Shown here one piece after another: positions 46,947 to 56,806 of a stretch of DNA of 64,000 nt. The stretch is from Isoetes taiwanensis. Lineage: Eukaryota > Streptophyta > Lycopodiopsida > Isoetales > Isoetaceae. The position numbers were made by a program, and so were the translations under genes. Each line of letters starts with the position of its first letter. The first letter of the stretch is position 1. The DNA lies in NCBI GenBank assembly GCA_021234155.1, contig JAJEKV010000649.1, positions 62,001 to 126,000 on the forward strand, given 5' to 3'. The notes below the pieces were generated by a model. That model was not told the origin of the DNA, ran no database searches, and saw only the letters and a program-made list of their open reading frames with translations.

Positions 46947-47119
46947 ACTGAGCAGAAGAAACAAAAATCCGCAGTGCACGTGAAGTTATTAAAAGATGGC
47001 CTACGGAATTTTTATCTGATCGCCTTAGCTCTGCATTAATAGCAAGTGAGAAATATAGATCTATATACGTAAAGATACTGACAGAATGGAATCAGATAAA
47101 ACAACGGATTTAAGCTTAC

Positions 47120-47393
47120 CTTTTCTGAGAAGAAATTTGCAAGCAACCCTTAAGAAACCTCCATTAGTGTTAAGAATGTTTAAATACGCATCCAAATATC
47201 TTCCAATTGGTTTCAGTACCTTAGAAGTTACATGCATGAGCCTCGTAATAAAAAGGGTGAGCTTCTCTCTCCAACCTAGATCCTGACCCTGTTGCCTCAA
47301 AGAAGAGGAAAATTCTAGAGTAGGATTTTGCACCGTTTTGCTCCATATCCACCATAGCAACACTGCCCCTGCTAGCCATGAAATCCATCTCAT
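47120..47393 (-). pseudogene. Possible class-3 lipase N-terminal exon
   Basis: A minus-strand frame contains a hydrophobic stretch (WLAGAVLLWWIW), then TLEFSSSLRQQ and KPIGRYLDAYLNILNTNGGF, then LRVACKFLLRKG, ending exactly at AAAAG|GTAAGC, a good splice donor. The pattern of a membrane segment followed by LNxLxxNGGFLxxxxxxLxGK resembles the start of oil-body or triacylglycerol lipases of the Lipase_3 family in plants. No catalytic GXSXG exon follows. A competing frame upstream (GSVAMVDMEQNGAKSYSR) suggests a frameshift. The assignment is tentative. Confidence 0.35.
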
Positions 47394-47416
47394 TGCTCCT
47401 CAAGCTCCTCAATCTC

Positions 47417-47587
47417 ACTTTGAGTTCTTCAATATTTCGTGTTTTAAATACAGTATAAGTATCAGGGCCTCGGCATCCCAAGTCAGCTCGGTCTACCATC
47501 TCAGCTTTGAGTTCTTCAATATTTCGTGTTTCAAATACAGTGTAAGTATCATGGCCTCGGCATCCCAAGTCAACTCGGTCTACTTTG
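47417..47587. repeat. Two-copy 88-bp tandem repeat, coding-like
   Basis: CTTTGAGTTCTTCAATATTT starts at 47417 and 47505. The units are nearly identical (CGGCATCCCAAGTCA(G/A)CTCGG). On the minus strand they form a 29-residue repeat with DTYTVF(K/E)TRNIEELK that runs in frame toward the R1 repeat and into the lipase-like region. Confidence 0.8.
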
Positions 47588-47736
47588 CCAGTTAGCCGGT
47601 TCCAACGTCCGTGATCCAAAACATAAGTGACCGCCAGTTTATAGGGAGCAATAAGTTTGAAGCAGTTACCAGCATATCCTAGATATATTCCAGTATATAC
47701 CTAGAATATATCAGAAACCCACACGAGCAAGGCGGT
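47586..47736 (-). repeat. R1 dispersed repeat, copy 3 (partial)
   Basis: Shares GTTAGCCGGTTCC, GACCGCCAGTTTATAG, AGCAGTTACCAGCATAT, CAGTATATACCTAGAATATA and GAAACCCACA with the other copies but lacks the CCCC..GGGG hairpin end. On the minus strand its frame (YKLAV) runs in frame into the 29-residue repeat, as the kinase does in copy 4 (CKLAV). Confidence 0.65.
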
Positions 47737-48380
47737 GGTTTTTTCTACTCTCGATTTGGGTTGGAGTTTGCCGGAAACCTCATAGGGTTTCTTGTTGAAA
47801 CTTAATGTGCTTTCAGTGGAAACTTGAAAGTTTCTGTTGAAACTGTATTAAGTTTCCACGGATACTACGTTAGGTTTCCTCTAGTGGAAACCTTGTAAGG
47901 TTTCCAATATGGAAACTATACTTAGCTTACTTTTGGGAAAACTCTATAAGGTTTCCGCTTTTTACAATAAAATGAAAGAGTCTAGGCACGTGTGTAAGAT
48001 CTTGTGGCACATTTGCAAGATTGGATGACAAGATGTAATCTACCCACATGTGTAAGATCTTGTGGAAGATTGTATAAAGAAATGCATTAATGATGTCCTT
48101 TTTGGCGTGAGGAGCATGCCAACATTTTGAATGTTTTTGCACCCAAATTGACTTGAATGTTAGAATGTTAGAATTTTGAATTTTAGAATGTTTTTGCACT
48201 CAAATTGCAACGCATTTAGACTTAGTTCTGTGAAGCTAAAAAGGAATAATAATAAGTATATGAATCCCTCATGGGGTAAAGAAATTATAAAGCCAAGGAA
48301 ACCTTATGTCTTTAAAATATTATTAAACGGCTGATAACAGGGCACCGAGCTGCTAACGCAAAAACCTGTATCAAAGATAA
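47737..48380. repeat. Cluster of GGAAAC...GTTTCC palindromes
   Basis: From about 47760 to 47960 the motif (G)GAAAC and its complement GTTTC(C) recur about a dozen times, often as short hairpins such as GGAAACCTTG-TAAGGTTTCC (about 47887-47906). The remainder to 48380 is AT-rich without a gene. Confidence 0.6.
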
Positions 48381-48386
48381 TGGAGC

Positions 48387-48794
48387 TTGCCGGATCTGCT
48401 AGAAAAAGGCCGATTCTTCATAGAAAAAGGTCAATCTCTCTCTATTCATAGCCGAATCGCTATTATTCAATCCTATCTACCAGTTTCCGGCTATTCACAG
48501 CCAAAAAGGGATGTCTCAAGAAAAGGCCGAGATCGATGGCGCAATCTGACGACAGACTGCATCGAGTTATTCTTGTTTTCACTAATCTGCCCAAAAATCC
48601 ACCAAAACTGTGACATCAGATTTAAGAACCACCTCCTCAAAATTATCGTGTTCGATACTGGGAGTCTTTGCATAAACCCTTATTCTTCTTCTTCTTTAGC
48701 AGCTGGGTATGTTTATCCCATTCTTTTAGATCCTAATCCGAAGCTAAATCGACTATACCAAGAAATCTGGTGCAATGGCACAAAGCATGCCTAA
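48387..48794 (+). other. 135-codon open frame, product not recognised
   Basis: The longest open frame in this interval (MPDLLEKGRFFIEKGQSL...). No family signature, no good homolog in memory and repeated short words (AGAAAAAGG) in the DNA. It may be a chance frame. Confidence 0.2.
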
Positions 48795-49149
48795 AAAGCA
48801 GGGTCTGAACAGGGTCGGCAACAGGGCAAGAAACACCATCGCTGGGAAGATTTGAGGGTAGTTTCCGAATCAATAGAAAGAAACACATATTCCATTCTTA
48901 TAGATATGAAATCACACGAAATACCATGAAGAAATCACCAAGAATTACTCTTATATAGAAGACACTCCAGCGTCTCAAAATCCCGTTCAGAATTGCGCTC
49001 AGAGTCGAATGTTGTGTTGAAAAATGCTGAAATTTTAGAAATAAGAGAAGAATGCTTAAGAGGTTTGTGCATTAAATGCTACCGAATTTGTTTACAAGCA
49101 AAAGATTTACTGGCGGATATGGAAGCGCAGATGGGCAAGACTGAAATTA

Positions 49150-49640
49150 TTAAAAGGTGAATGAAAAAGACAGGTTTGAAATGAAACTGGATATAGTTTC
49201 TAATGAAACTATGTGTAGTTTCCACATTGAAACTAAATATAGTTTCATATTCTTGGGAGGATAACCCTGATCGGGCGTAGATAAAGTCATCGTGAGCAAG
49301 GCTTGCCCCCAGCCTAAATGTGCATAGACTCTTGGCCTATCGCGTATAGCCAAGCCTATACGTTCAAGTCTATATGTGCATATCTAAGCCTAAATGTGCA
49401 TAGACTCTTGGCCTATCGCGTGTAACTAAGCCTATACGTCCAAGTCTATATGTGCATAGCTAAACCTACGCAAGCCTATATGCGCATATCCAAATCTATA
49501 TCCAAACTTATGCACGCATAGCCAAGTCTACACATACATGCCTATGCAGGCATAGCCATCCCTATGCAGCCCAAGCGTGCATAGACAAGCCTATAATATG
49601 CGCATAGCGTGACAACCTCTGTGTGTATAGACATTGAGTT
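49150..49640. repeat. Minisatellite: 76-bp units decaying into a GCATAG-CCAAG-CCTATA pattern
   Basis: Two 76-bp units start at 49313 and 49389 (CCTAAATGTGCATAGACTCT, then TGGCCTATCGCGT). They are followed to about 49620 by irregular 12-24 bp repeats of CCTATATGxGCATA(G/T)CCAAG. Just upstream (49185-49245) GAAACTxxxxATAGTTTC palindromes resemble those at 47.8 kb. Confidence 0.75.
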
Positions 49641-50281
49641 GCTAGGAACTTAATATATGCCGAAATAACATATGCATAACAAAGAATAAAGTACTTCGGA
49701 AAAAAACATTAAGCACATAACAACGTTAATATGGAGTTCCCAATTTTGAACATTTGTAAACATGCAATAACAGGACCCTAAATTTAAATTTTTTTCTAAA
49801 AAAATAAAAAGGAAAAAACTACAGATTACCCTTATGTTTTGACATATTTTCCCACATACCCCTAACTTTTCAAATATTAATGGAATGCCCCTGGTCAACG
49901 TATTTGGCCTTGTAGTTTTTCATTTACCACAAGCTACCCTCCAGTTTTTTCGTATTTCTTCAAATACCCTTTTTGCAAGCGGTTCGTTTCCGCTCCCGCC
50001 AGTTTCTAGAAAAAGCTTATGCTTCTTCAGTGCTAAAGCAAGAAATTTTCGGTGCTTATGCTTTTTCGGTGCTTATGCTTTCTCGGTGCTACTGAGCTTA
50101 GTATTTTCACTGGGGTTAAGGTTCGATTGGAGCAAATCCGATTTCCTCAGCATAAAGCAGCAACGATCTAATGACATGCAAGATTGGAGCAGCAGCAAAT
50201 CCGATTTCTTCAGCAGATTTTCTTATTTCCTGATACAGATTTCCTGATTCCCTGATTTCCTGATTTCTTCAGCAGATTTCC

Positions 50282-50375
50282 GATTTGGGTATCGATTGGA
50301 GCAGCCGATTTGGGTATCGATTGGAGCAGCCGAAATCTTTAGACTGTAGCAGATTTTCGATTTGGGTATCGATCA
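50282..50375. repeat. Short tandem repeat in the MULE 5' region
   Basis: GATTTGGGTATCGATTGGAG, then CAGCC, occurs twice in tandem (from about 50282 and 50308) and once more, modified, at about 50353. It lies upstream of the transposase start, within a stretch rich in CAGATTT repeats. Confidence 0.7.
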
Positions 50376-50617
50376 GAGCAGCAGACCATAGCAACAAATC
50401 TTTTGCCACAGATTCTTTCATCATAGAAATCTTGTTGCCATGCAATTGTAGCGAAGCTACTGGAAGAAGATTCCGATTCCGATTTGCATTTTCCCACAGA
50501 TTTCACACAGCTAGAGAGATAGATTTCGATTTTTGGATCTTGCCACAGATTTGGATTTTGCCAAAGACTTTACACAGCTAGAGGATTTTGCTACAGACTT
50601 TTGCCATAGACTTTTCT

Positions 50618-52019
50618 ATGGAGCTGCAACAAGGCTCTACTTGGCCTTCATTGAAGGAATTGAAACTAGCCGTGAAAAAATATGCCATATCGAACCATGT
50701 GGAACTAAAATTGTTAAAGTCAGATAAGACAAGGTAATTTTGTCATTTCCCTTCTCAGATGCAATTGCTACAAGATTGTTTACGGTATTTTTCCATTGTA
50801 GATACACAGTGACTTGTGGTGCTGGGAATTGCAATTGGCGTCTTCATGCTTCTATCATAGAAAATGGTCCCCAGTGCGCAATCAAGAAGTTTGAAGCTGT
50901 GCACAACTGTGCTGGAGCAGCTCGTCTTGGCAACAAAGAAGTTAGCACGGAGTGGCTCGCTAATCGCACTATTGAAAGATTCCGAGAACAACCTAGTTTG
51001 CGGCCAAAAGAACTCGTTGGTGATGTCAGGAGAGAAGAAGGTATAGCAATATCTTATGGCCTTGCATGGAAAGCAAAAGAAGCGGAAAACTCCCAAATCC
51101 ATGGTGATCACGTAGAGGCCTATAAGAAATTGGAGGGATATTGTGAAGAAATATTGAAGATGAATCCAGGAAGCATAGCATTTGTTCAGAAGTCTCCTGA
51201 GGGTCGTTTCTTTCGACTTTTTATTGCTTATAATGCTAGTTTGAAGGGATTCTCTTCTTGCAGACCAGTGATAGGTTTGGATGGCACCCATTTAAAGGGA
51301 CGATATCTTGGTATATTATTGCAGGCTACAGCAATAGATGGGAATGATGGATTGTTTCCAATTGCTTTTGCCGTAGTAAGTGCTGAAAATGATGATAATT
51401 GGGTGGTTCCTTCAAAATTTGAAGAATTGTATGCATCATGCACAACAAGTCACTTTCATTTCAGATAGACAGAAAGGTTTGGTTGAAGGTGTTGAGATTA
51501 TTTTTGGGGCACAAGTACCTCATGCTTATTGCATGTGCCATTTAGCTGACAATTTTAGGAGGGTCTTCAAGAGTACAACCCTTGTGCATTTGTTATGGAA
51601 TGCAGCATGTGCCAATACTGTAGAGAAATATGATAAAGTGATCTCTGAAATGCGTGCTGCTAATGCCCAAGCTACCATTTGGATACTTGCTGCAGCTGAT
51701 CCTATACATTGGGTGAACTCAAAATTCAAGGGATAGAGGTATGGTCATCTAACTTCTATATAGAAATGAGCGTGTTCAGAGCTATGCTCATCAAGCATTT
51801 TTTCTCACTTCCTACTCTGAAACCTATAGGGAGATCATGCACCCCGTTATTGTTCCTAATGTTCTAGGTACAATGTTGCCTCCAGCGACAAGAAGACCTC
51901 CAGGGCGCCCACGAACAAAGAGGATTCGTAAGGGTGAAGAAGAAGTGAAGGAAGTTCATCATTGTAGTAGATGCAAGGGTAGGGACCACAACTCAAGGAC
52001 ATGCAGGGCACCCATCTAG
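50618..52019 (+). pseudogene. MULE transposase relic (MuDR-like)
   Basis: A likely exon 1 (50618-50733, WPSLKELKLAVKKYAISNHV, then ELKLLKSDKTR, donor AAG|GTAATT) encodes the MuDR N-terminal region. The main part (to about 51400) has a zinc-binding region (CGAGNCNWRLHAS, HNC), then the DDE start VIGLDGTHLKGRYLGILLQA and GLFPIAFAVVSAENDDNW. A single-base shift at about 51403 moves into GWFLQNLKNC, FISDRQKGLVEG (second Asp) and HAYCMCHLADNFRR. A TAG at 51734 interrupts SKFKG-stop-RYGHLTS, a deletion follows, and the tail keeps the zinc knuckle CSRCKGRDHNSRTC (about 51960-52010). The transposase is inactive but recently so. Confidence 0.88.
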
Positions 52020-52216
52020 TTAGCAATGCGTCCATTGTGTTTATTGTGCTTCAAAACAATATTTATGAGATTTAAGTTAATCTTGGCCTACTTTGGCATT
52101 TGAAATTATCTTGTTGAATTTTAATGATGTATGAAGCATTAAAAAACAAACGTTTGGGCTCAAGGGCATTCCAAACATTTTTGCAAAACTTAAGGGTATT
52201 TTGTGATTCTTGAAAC

Positions 52217-52571
52217 TTTTGAAATTTGAAATAAAACACACGTTAGAGGCATCAAGGGTATTTTGTGAATTTGAAGGAAACATAAGGGCATTTGAGAAAT
52301 TATGTCAAAACATAAGGGTATTTCAACAATTATCAAAACTACATTATACATTGTACATTGACCAGGGGCATTCCATTAATATTTAAAAAGTTAGGGGTTT
52401 TGAAATTTGAAATAAAACACACGTTAGAGGCATCAAGGGTATTTTGTGAATTTGAAGGAAACATAAGGGCATTTGAGAAATTATGTCAAAACATAAGGGT
52501 ATAATTATCAAAACTACATTATACATTGTACATTGATCAGGGGCATTCCATTAATATTTAAAAAGTTAGGG
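52217..52571. repeat. Tandem duplication of ~180 bp at the MULE right end
   Basis: Unit 1 (52217-52397) and unit 2 (52398-52571) start with TTTTGAAATTTGAAATAAAA and both end in AAAAAGTTAGGGG. Unit 2 lacks about 7 bp. The units include the inner part of the TIR (CAGGGGCATTCCATTAATAT), so the terminal repeat is partly doubled. Confidence 0.9.
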
Positions 52572-52796
52572 GTATGTGGGAAAATATGTCAAAACATAAG
52601 GGTAATCTGTAGTTTTTCCCAAATAAAAATAGCAAAGAAAATCCTACAAAGAACTAGACATCTTGGCGGTGTATGCATTCTTATAGGCCAGATCAAAGTT
52701 AATAGCATAAGTTTGAAGAACCATTCATGACCGCGAAAGATTCTTTTGAGAACCGAAATTGCTATCCAGCATAAACTTTAACATGACCCTCTTTTG

Positions 52797-53510
52797 CAGA
52801 AGCACAAGAAGTCTTTGACAGGATGCCAGCTCGTGATACTATATCATGGAATGCACTGGTATCTGGGTATGTGGACAATGCACTTGACGTGGAAGCATTG
52901 AAATGCTATAGATAGATGCCCTTGGAGAGGGTGCAGCCAAGTTCTGCCACATTTGTTTGAAGCTTAAAAGCATGTGCCAACATGTCAGCTCTAGATGGAG
53001 GTTGAGAAATGCACACAGAAATTACAAATAGGAAACTAGAAGGAAATGTTTTTGTTGCTACTGCTCTGAGTGATATGTATTCCAAATGTGGTTTAATGGC
53101 AGAGGCTCTGGAAGTCTTCAATAAAGTACCATTTAAAGATGTTGGTTTACGGAACACCCTGATTACAGGATATACAGATTGGTTTTCAAGCACTCAGGTT
53201 TGTTGATGCGATCCAAGAGGAGGGAGGATATCTGAACGCAAAAGATATATCCATTGGGAATGACTTGACCAATATGTATGCAAACTATGGCTTTCTGGAG
53301 GATGCATGCGAAGTATTTGACAAGTTATTGGTACGAGATGTTGTGACCTAGACCACAATAATTGCAGGATACACCGATAATGACTTTGGCAAAGAAGCAT
53401 TGCAATGTTTTGAGGACATGCAAATGTATGGTGTGTCTCCAGATGCTGTCACCTATGTTTGCAGTTTAACAGCATTTGGATCAACTTTTGCATGTTACTA
53501 AGAATCTAAG
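52797..53510 (+). pseudogene. PPR pseudogene
   Basis: Plus-strand frames give a PLS-type PPR series with several stops. AQEVFDRMPARDTISWNALV, SGYVDNALDVEALKCYR-stop, then MHTEITNRKLEGNVFVATAL and SDMYSKCGLMAEALEVFNKV come first. After a frame change come GNDLTNMYANYGFLEDACEV, FDKLLVRDVVT-stop-TTIIAGYTD and FEDMQMYGVSPDAVTYVCSL. At least three nonsense codons and one or two shifts are present. The preceding CTCTTTTGCAG could be a fossil acceptor. It is shorter and more decayed than the 15-17 kb PPR gene and not an obvious duplicate of it. Confidence 0.8.
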
Positions 53511-54127
53511 GATGTAAGAAATCAGCATTTACCAAAACACCACAAGCAATCAATTATACGCCTAAGCTCTGGCCAAAGAGCTTATCCAATTACAACACTT
53601 ATCCATGCATATACACATTTCCAGGTAACATCAAAACATTAATGATTTCTTACCAGCATTTACTAGCAATTCATTCTTATGTTGGAACCATAGCAAACTG
53701 AGATGTTATTACTAATTGTTAATAAAGGGGCAGCCCAACAGAGACTTTCCACCTAACTCCCTAACTGGATGCTAACAATACGAAAATAGAGAGAGAGACT
53801 AAACAAGTACAGCAGATACTGCATGTTTACGGCAGATGAAGATGAAATTCAGTTTAACATTTGCTAATAAAGATATGCGTGTATAAGCTTTATTCTAAGA
53901 TCTTGCAATCGAATTTTTAACTTATAGACGAAACAAACAATACAAGGCCAACAACAACACAAACACAAGAATAAGAACAACACAGAATTGAAGCAACACC
54001 ATAATAAAGAAGAACGAAGATCATTACCTAAAATTTCTTCTTTGACAAGCCACAAGGCTTATCACAGATAACCTCAAAGCTAGAATGTATTCCATCATCA
54101 TGTCTGATACAGGACTATATCAACATT
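53511..54127. other. No supported gene
   Basis: AT-rich spacer. A minus-strand frame (VICDKPCGLSKKKF, ending at AG|GTAATG near 54030) may be an eroded continuation of the kinase relic. Confidence 0.35.
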
Positions 54128-55009
54128 TTAGCTTAGCAGGAATGTTGTCTTTTGAAGCAACAAGTTGAAACAAATCAGACCAAAGCTATAGACATCCATC
54201 TCTCGCGAATATTTCTTTTCGCCTTCTAGCATTTCAGATATCAAATTGCCTTGCGTGTTTTTATGAGTTACTGTCTCAAAATTGTCTTCAGAGCCACCAA
54301 GATCAGCAAGTTTTTTGATGAGTATGCTCCCATTGAGTACCTCGTATTCAGTATACTCCCATTGAGCTTTGACCAGCAGATTAGCGGGTTTGAGATCGCC
54401 ATGAATCATACTGGCCCTATGCAAACTCATTGCTTTAGCTATTTGATGTATCAAATCAACAGAATGCATCATATCAAAACCTCCTTCCTCCAGCAGCCCT
54501 TTTAAATCCTTATCTGTAGTCTCCAGCACAAGTCTGTTTCTGCTAGTGGTGCCTAAGATCTGCGCAATATGAGGAGAATGTGCATGCTTTAGCACCTTCT
54601 TGTAGACAGTTAATTGATGAATCAAGTGGTCAAAGGAACTTAAGTCTTTCACAGCTACAGGTAGTATGTTATGCCACATTGCATGTTTGACAGTTCCTAA
54701 AGTTGCTTCTCCCTGTTCATTTTCTTCCATATACAAATCATCTTCCTTAATTTTTGTGGGCTCCTCTAATCCTTGTAGCAAGCTGGAGACCAGACTATTA
54801 AATGCGTCAAATTCAACTTTCAGCTTCTCTAAAAGCTGTGAATCCTTGAGAGCAACCCTGTCATCCCGAGATGTTGGTTGAACATTAGATTTCAAAGAGG
54901 AGAGCGGAAAAACCACTTGGTTGGACGACGACCAGACCTGCACTGGCCGGTTAGATGGTTTGCACAGCCGCTGCCCAACAACAGCCGCGACTGCCAGTTT
55001 ACAGCCCAT
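54128..55009 (-). pseudogene. Protein kinase relic fused to the R1 repeat
   Basis: A 293-codon minus-strand frame. Residues 1-24 are encoded by the R1 repeat (MGCKLAVAAVVGQRLCK). Then comes a helical region (LLEKLKVEFDAFNSLVSSLL) and kinase subdomains: VAVKDLSS (Lys of subdomain II), HIAQILGTTSRNRLVLE, SMIHGDLKPANLLV (catalytic loop, HGD in place of HRD), KLADLGGSED (DLG in place of DFG) and MDVYSFGLICFNLL (subdomain IX). The APE segment is missing: NTQGNLISEMLEGEKKYSRE reads where TQG(T)..YMAPE would stand. The glycine loop is not evident. It stops after LLLQKT, without subdomains X-XI. It is a pseudokinase fragment. I cannot say whether it is expressed. Confidence 0.7.
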
Positions 55010-55122
55010 AGGAAGTTTGGATCAGTTTTTAGCATATTTTAGGTATATACTAGCATATACCCAGAATATGCCAAAAACCCACATAACCAAGGGATTACCC
55101 CCCTAGGGGCAACCCAAAAACT
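54940..55122 (-). repeat. R1 dispersed repeat, copy 4
   Basis: Contains GACTGCCAGTTTACAGCCCA, TTTTTAGCATATTTTAGG, AGCATATACCCAGAATATGC, CAAAAACCCACATAACCAAG and CCCCCCTAGGGGCAACCC, matching the other copies. On the minus strand its inner end supplies the first codons of the kinase-relic frame. Confidence 0.8.
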
Positions 55123-56080
55123 CCTCGACGGAGTTGTTAAAATAACAAAGTATGATGAGATGTTGGATGATGTACCTGCTGAAGGCTTATCACCGGGATT
55201 AAAAGACCTCACCCTTTTGGGTTTCGAGGAAAAACCCTAGTGATAAGCCCTCCGCAACGGGCTTAGACAATTGTCAGGCTACTACAATGGTTCCCAAAAA
55301 ATATGAATATCGACGAAGCCAGAAAGTGCATGTTAACTGAATCCCTACACAACATAAACACTACGACATATACATGAAATAAAAAACCTTCAAAATAAAA
55401 AGGGCTAGTCATGCGTGCCATGCGAAATAATAAACATAACATAAATAGAGAGAGAAGGAGAGAATTAATGAATTATACATAATTAAAAGAGAGAGGTGAG
55501 ATGGGTTCAAGAGGAAGAGAAAAGGATACTGTTGAGACAAAGAAGAAACAATGATTTGAGAAGCTGAAGAAGATTTCGGCTGTAGAAACCTAAATCAGAT
55601 GTCCAAAACTGCATGCAAAATATGCATGCATTCATGCTCCTCCTCCTGAGAATCTCGATCCAACGGAGTAGATCGATTCGCATTATATGCTTATATGTAG
55701 TATGCTATGCTATGGGAAACCCAGTTTGATTCCCCAACATATCATATATATAAAAAAAAGAAGGGTTTTTTTTTTTTTGGGGGGGGGAAGAATAAACCAT
55801 AAACAACCACAACAAGGGCTATTTATAGTTTTTGTATAAGACATTTATAGCTAAGTTGAATAGAAGTAGATAAAATCGAGATTTCTTTGTCTTCATTTGG
55901 TCCATGATTCAAGCACATTTCCATTTGGTCCATGGTTCAAGCACATTTTTGTAGGAATTATAAGTTCCCAATTCCCCATCACTTTGTACATTTAAAACAT
56001 GATTTAATAAATGCTATTTCATTGCCTAGATTATCTCTATTGAGGTATGTAGTTGTTGCTTGAAATATTTGAAGTATGGG
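55123..56080. other. No supported gene; small inverted repeat and homopolymers
   Basis: GGCTTATCAC (55184-55193) pairs with GTGATAAGCC (55240-55249). T and G homopolymer runs lie at about 55766-55790. No gene recognised. Confidence 0.45.
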
Positions 56081-56146
56081 TTGATTGTTAGTCCTGTACA
56101 TCCTGGTACAGGACTATTCATGCATACGACGGACCAAGTCAAGGCC

Positions 56147-56806
56147 AAGGAACTTGTTAGTGATCGTGGCGTGCATTTTGTTAATCATACCATCAAGGAG
56201 CTGACGGACTATCTTCACATTCAACACCGAAAGAGTACCCCTTACTATCCACAAGGCAATGGCTTGGCTGAAAGTACCAACAAAACTCTCATCACTGTTC
56301 TTAAGAAAATTTGTGACGCTTCTCGTACAGATTGGCAAGACAAGTTGCCTACTGTTCTTTGGGCCTATAATACCAGTTTCAAAATAGCTACTGGCCACAC
56401 TCCTTTCAAATTGGTTTATGGTCAAGAAGCTCTCATGCCCTTTGAATTTATTCTTCCGACTCTCCGTTTCCAACTTGCTACAGCACATAATCCACCTGCT
56501 GCACTCAAGGAAATGGTTTATCAACATGACAAACGTCTTAAGACAAAAACATTCAAAAAAGGTGATTTAGTTCTTCTTTATGATTCTCGTTACGAAAATT
56601 TTCCGGGCAAGTTAAAGTTCAGGTGGCTTGGTCCTTATCAAATCATTCAAGTTGTTCAACCCAGTGTTTTCAAGCTGGCTGAGTTAGATGGCACTCCATT
56701 ACCTACTCTGGTTAATGGCTTTCGCCTTAAGCAATTTCATACAGAAGCTACAGAAAGTTCTACACAAGATGCACCACAAAGTTCTGACACCACAGATAGT
56801 GACTAA
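56147..56806 (+). pseudogene. Integrase C-terminal part (Ty3/gypsy)
   Basis: The frame reads KELVSDRGVHFVNHTIKELT (second catalytic Asp in SDRG), HRKSTPYYPQGNGLAESTNK (third catalytic Glu in GLAEST), LPTVLWAYNTSFKIATGHTP and FKLVYGQEALMPFEF. The C-terminal domain follows (KKGDLVLLYDSRYENFPGKL, KFRWLGPYQIIQVVQ) with a normal stop. The zinc finger and first Asp are missing, because the frame is fused to 65 bp of LTR at 56150. The ORF start at 56060 in the LTR/flank is an artefact of the fusion. Confidence 0.9.

Larger units (their letters stand above)
49811..52620. mobile_element. Mutator-like element (MULE) with 88-bp TIRs and 9-bp target duplication
   Basis: Left TIR 49811-49898 and right TIR 52533-52620 are inverted copies (G-G-(A/G)-AAAAACTACAGATTACCC, then TTATGTTTTGACATATTTTC and so on) with a few substitutions. 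The nine bases AAATAAAAA stand on both sides (49802-49810 and 52621-52629), the size expected for Mutator. Inside is a decayed MULE transposase. The right subterminal region contains a tandem duplication of about 180 bp. The element inserted about 180 bp upstream of a PPR pseudogene. Confidence 0.92.

Noticed and set aside
49313-49620. CRISPR-like regular repeats
   Set aside because: The units are direct, grade into one another and have no unique spacers. This is a minisatellite in a plant-like genome.
49650-49898. 82-codon minus-strand ORF
   Set aside because: It crosses the MULE left boundary and target duplication, so it cannot be a gene older than the insertion.
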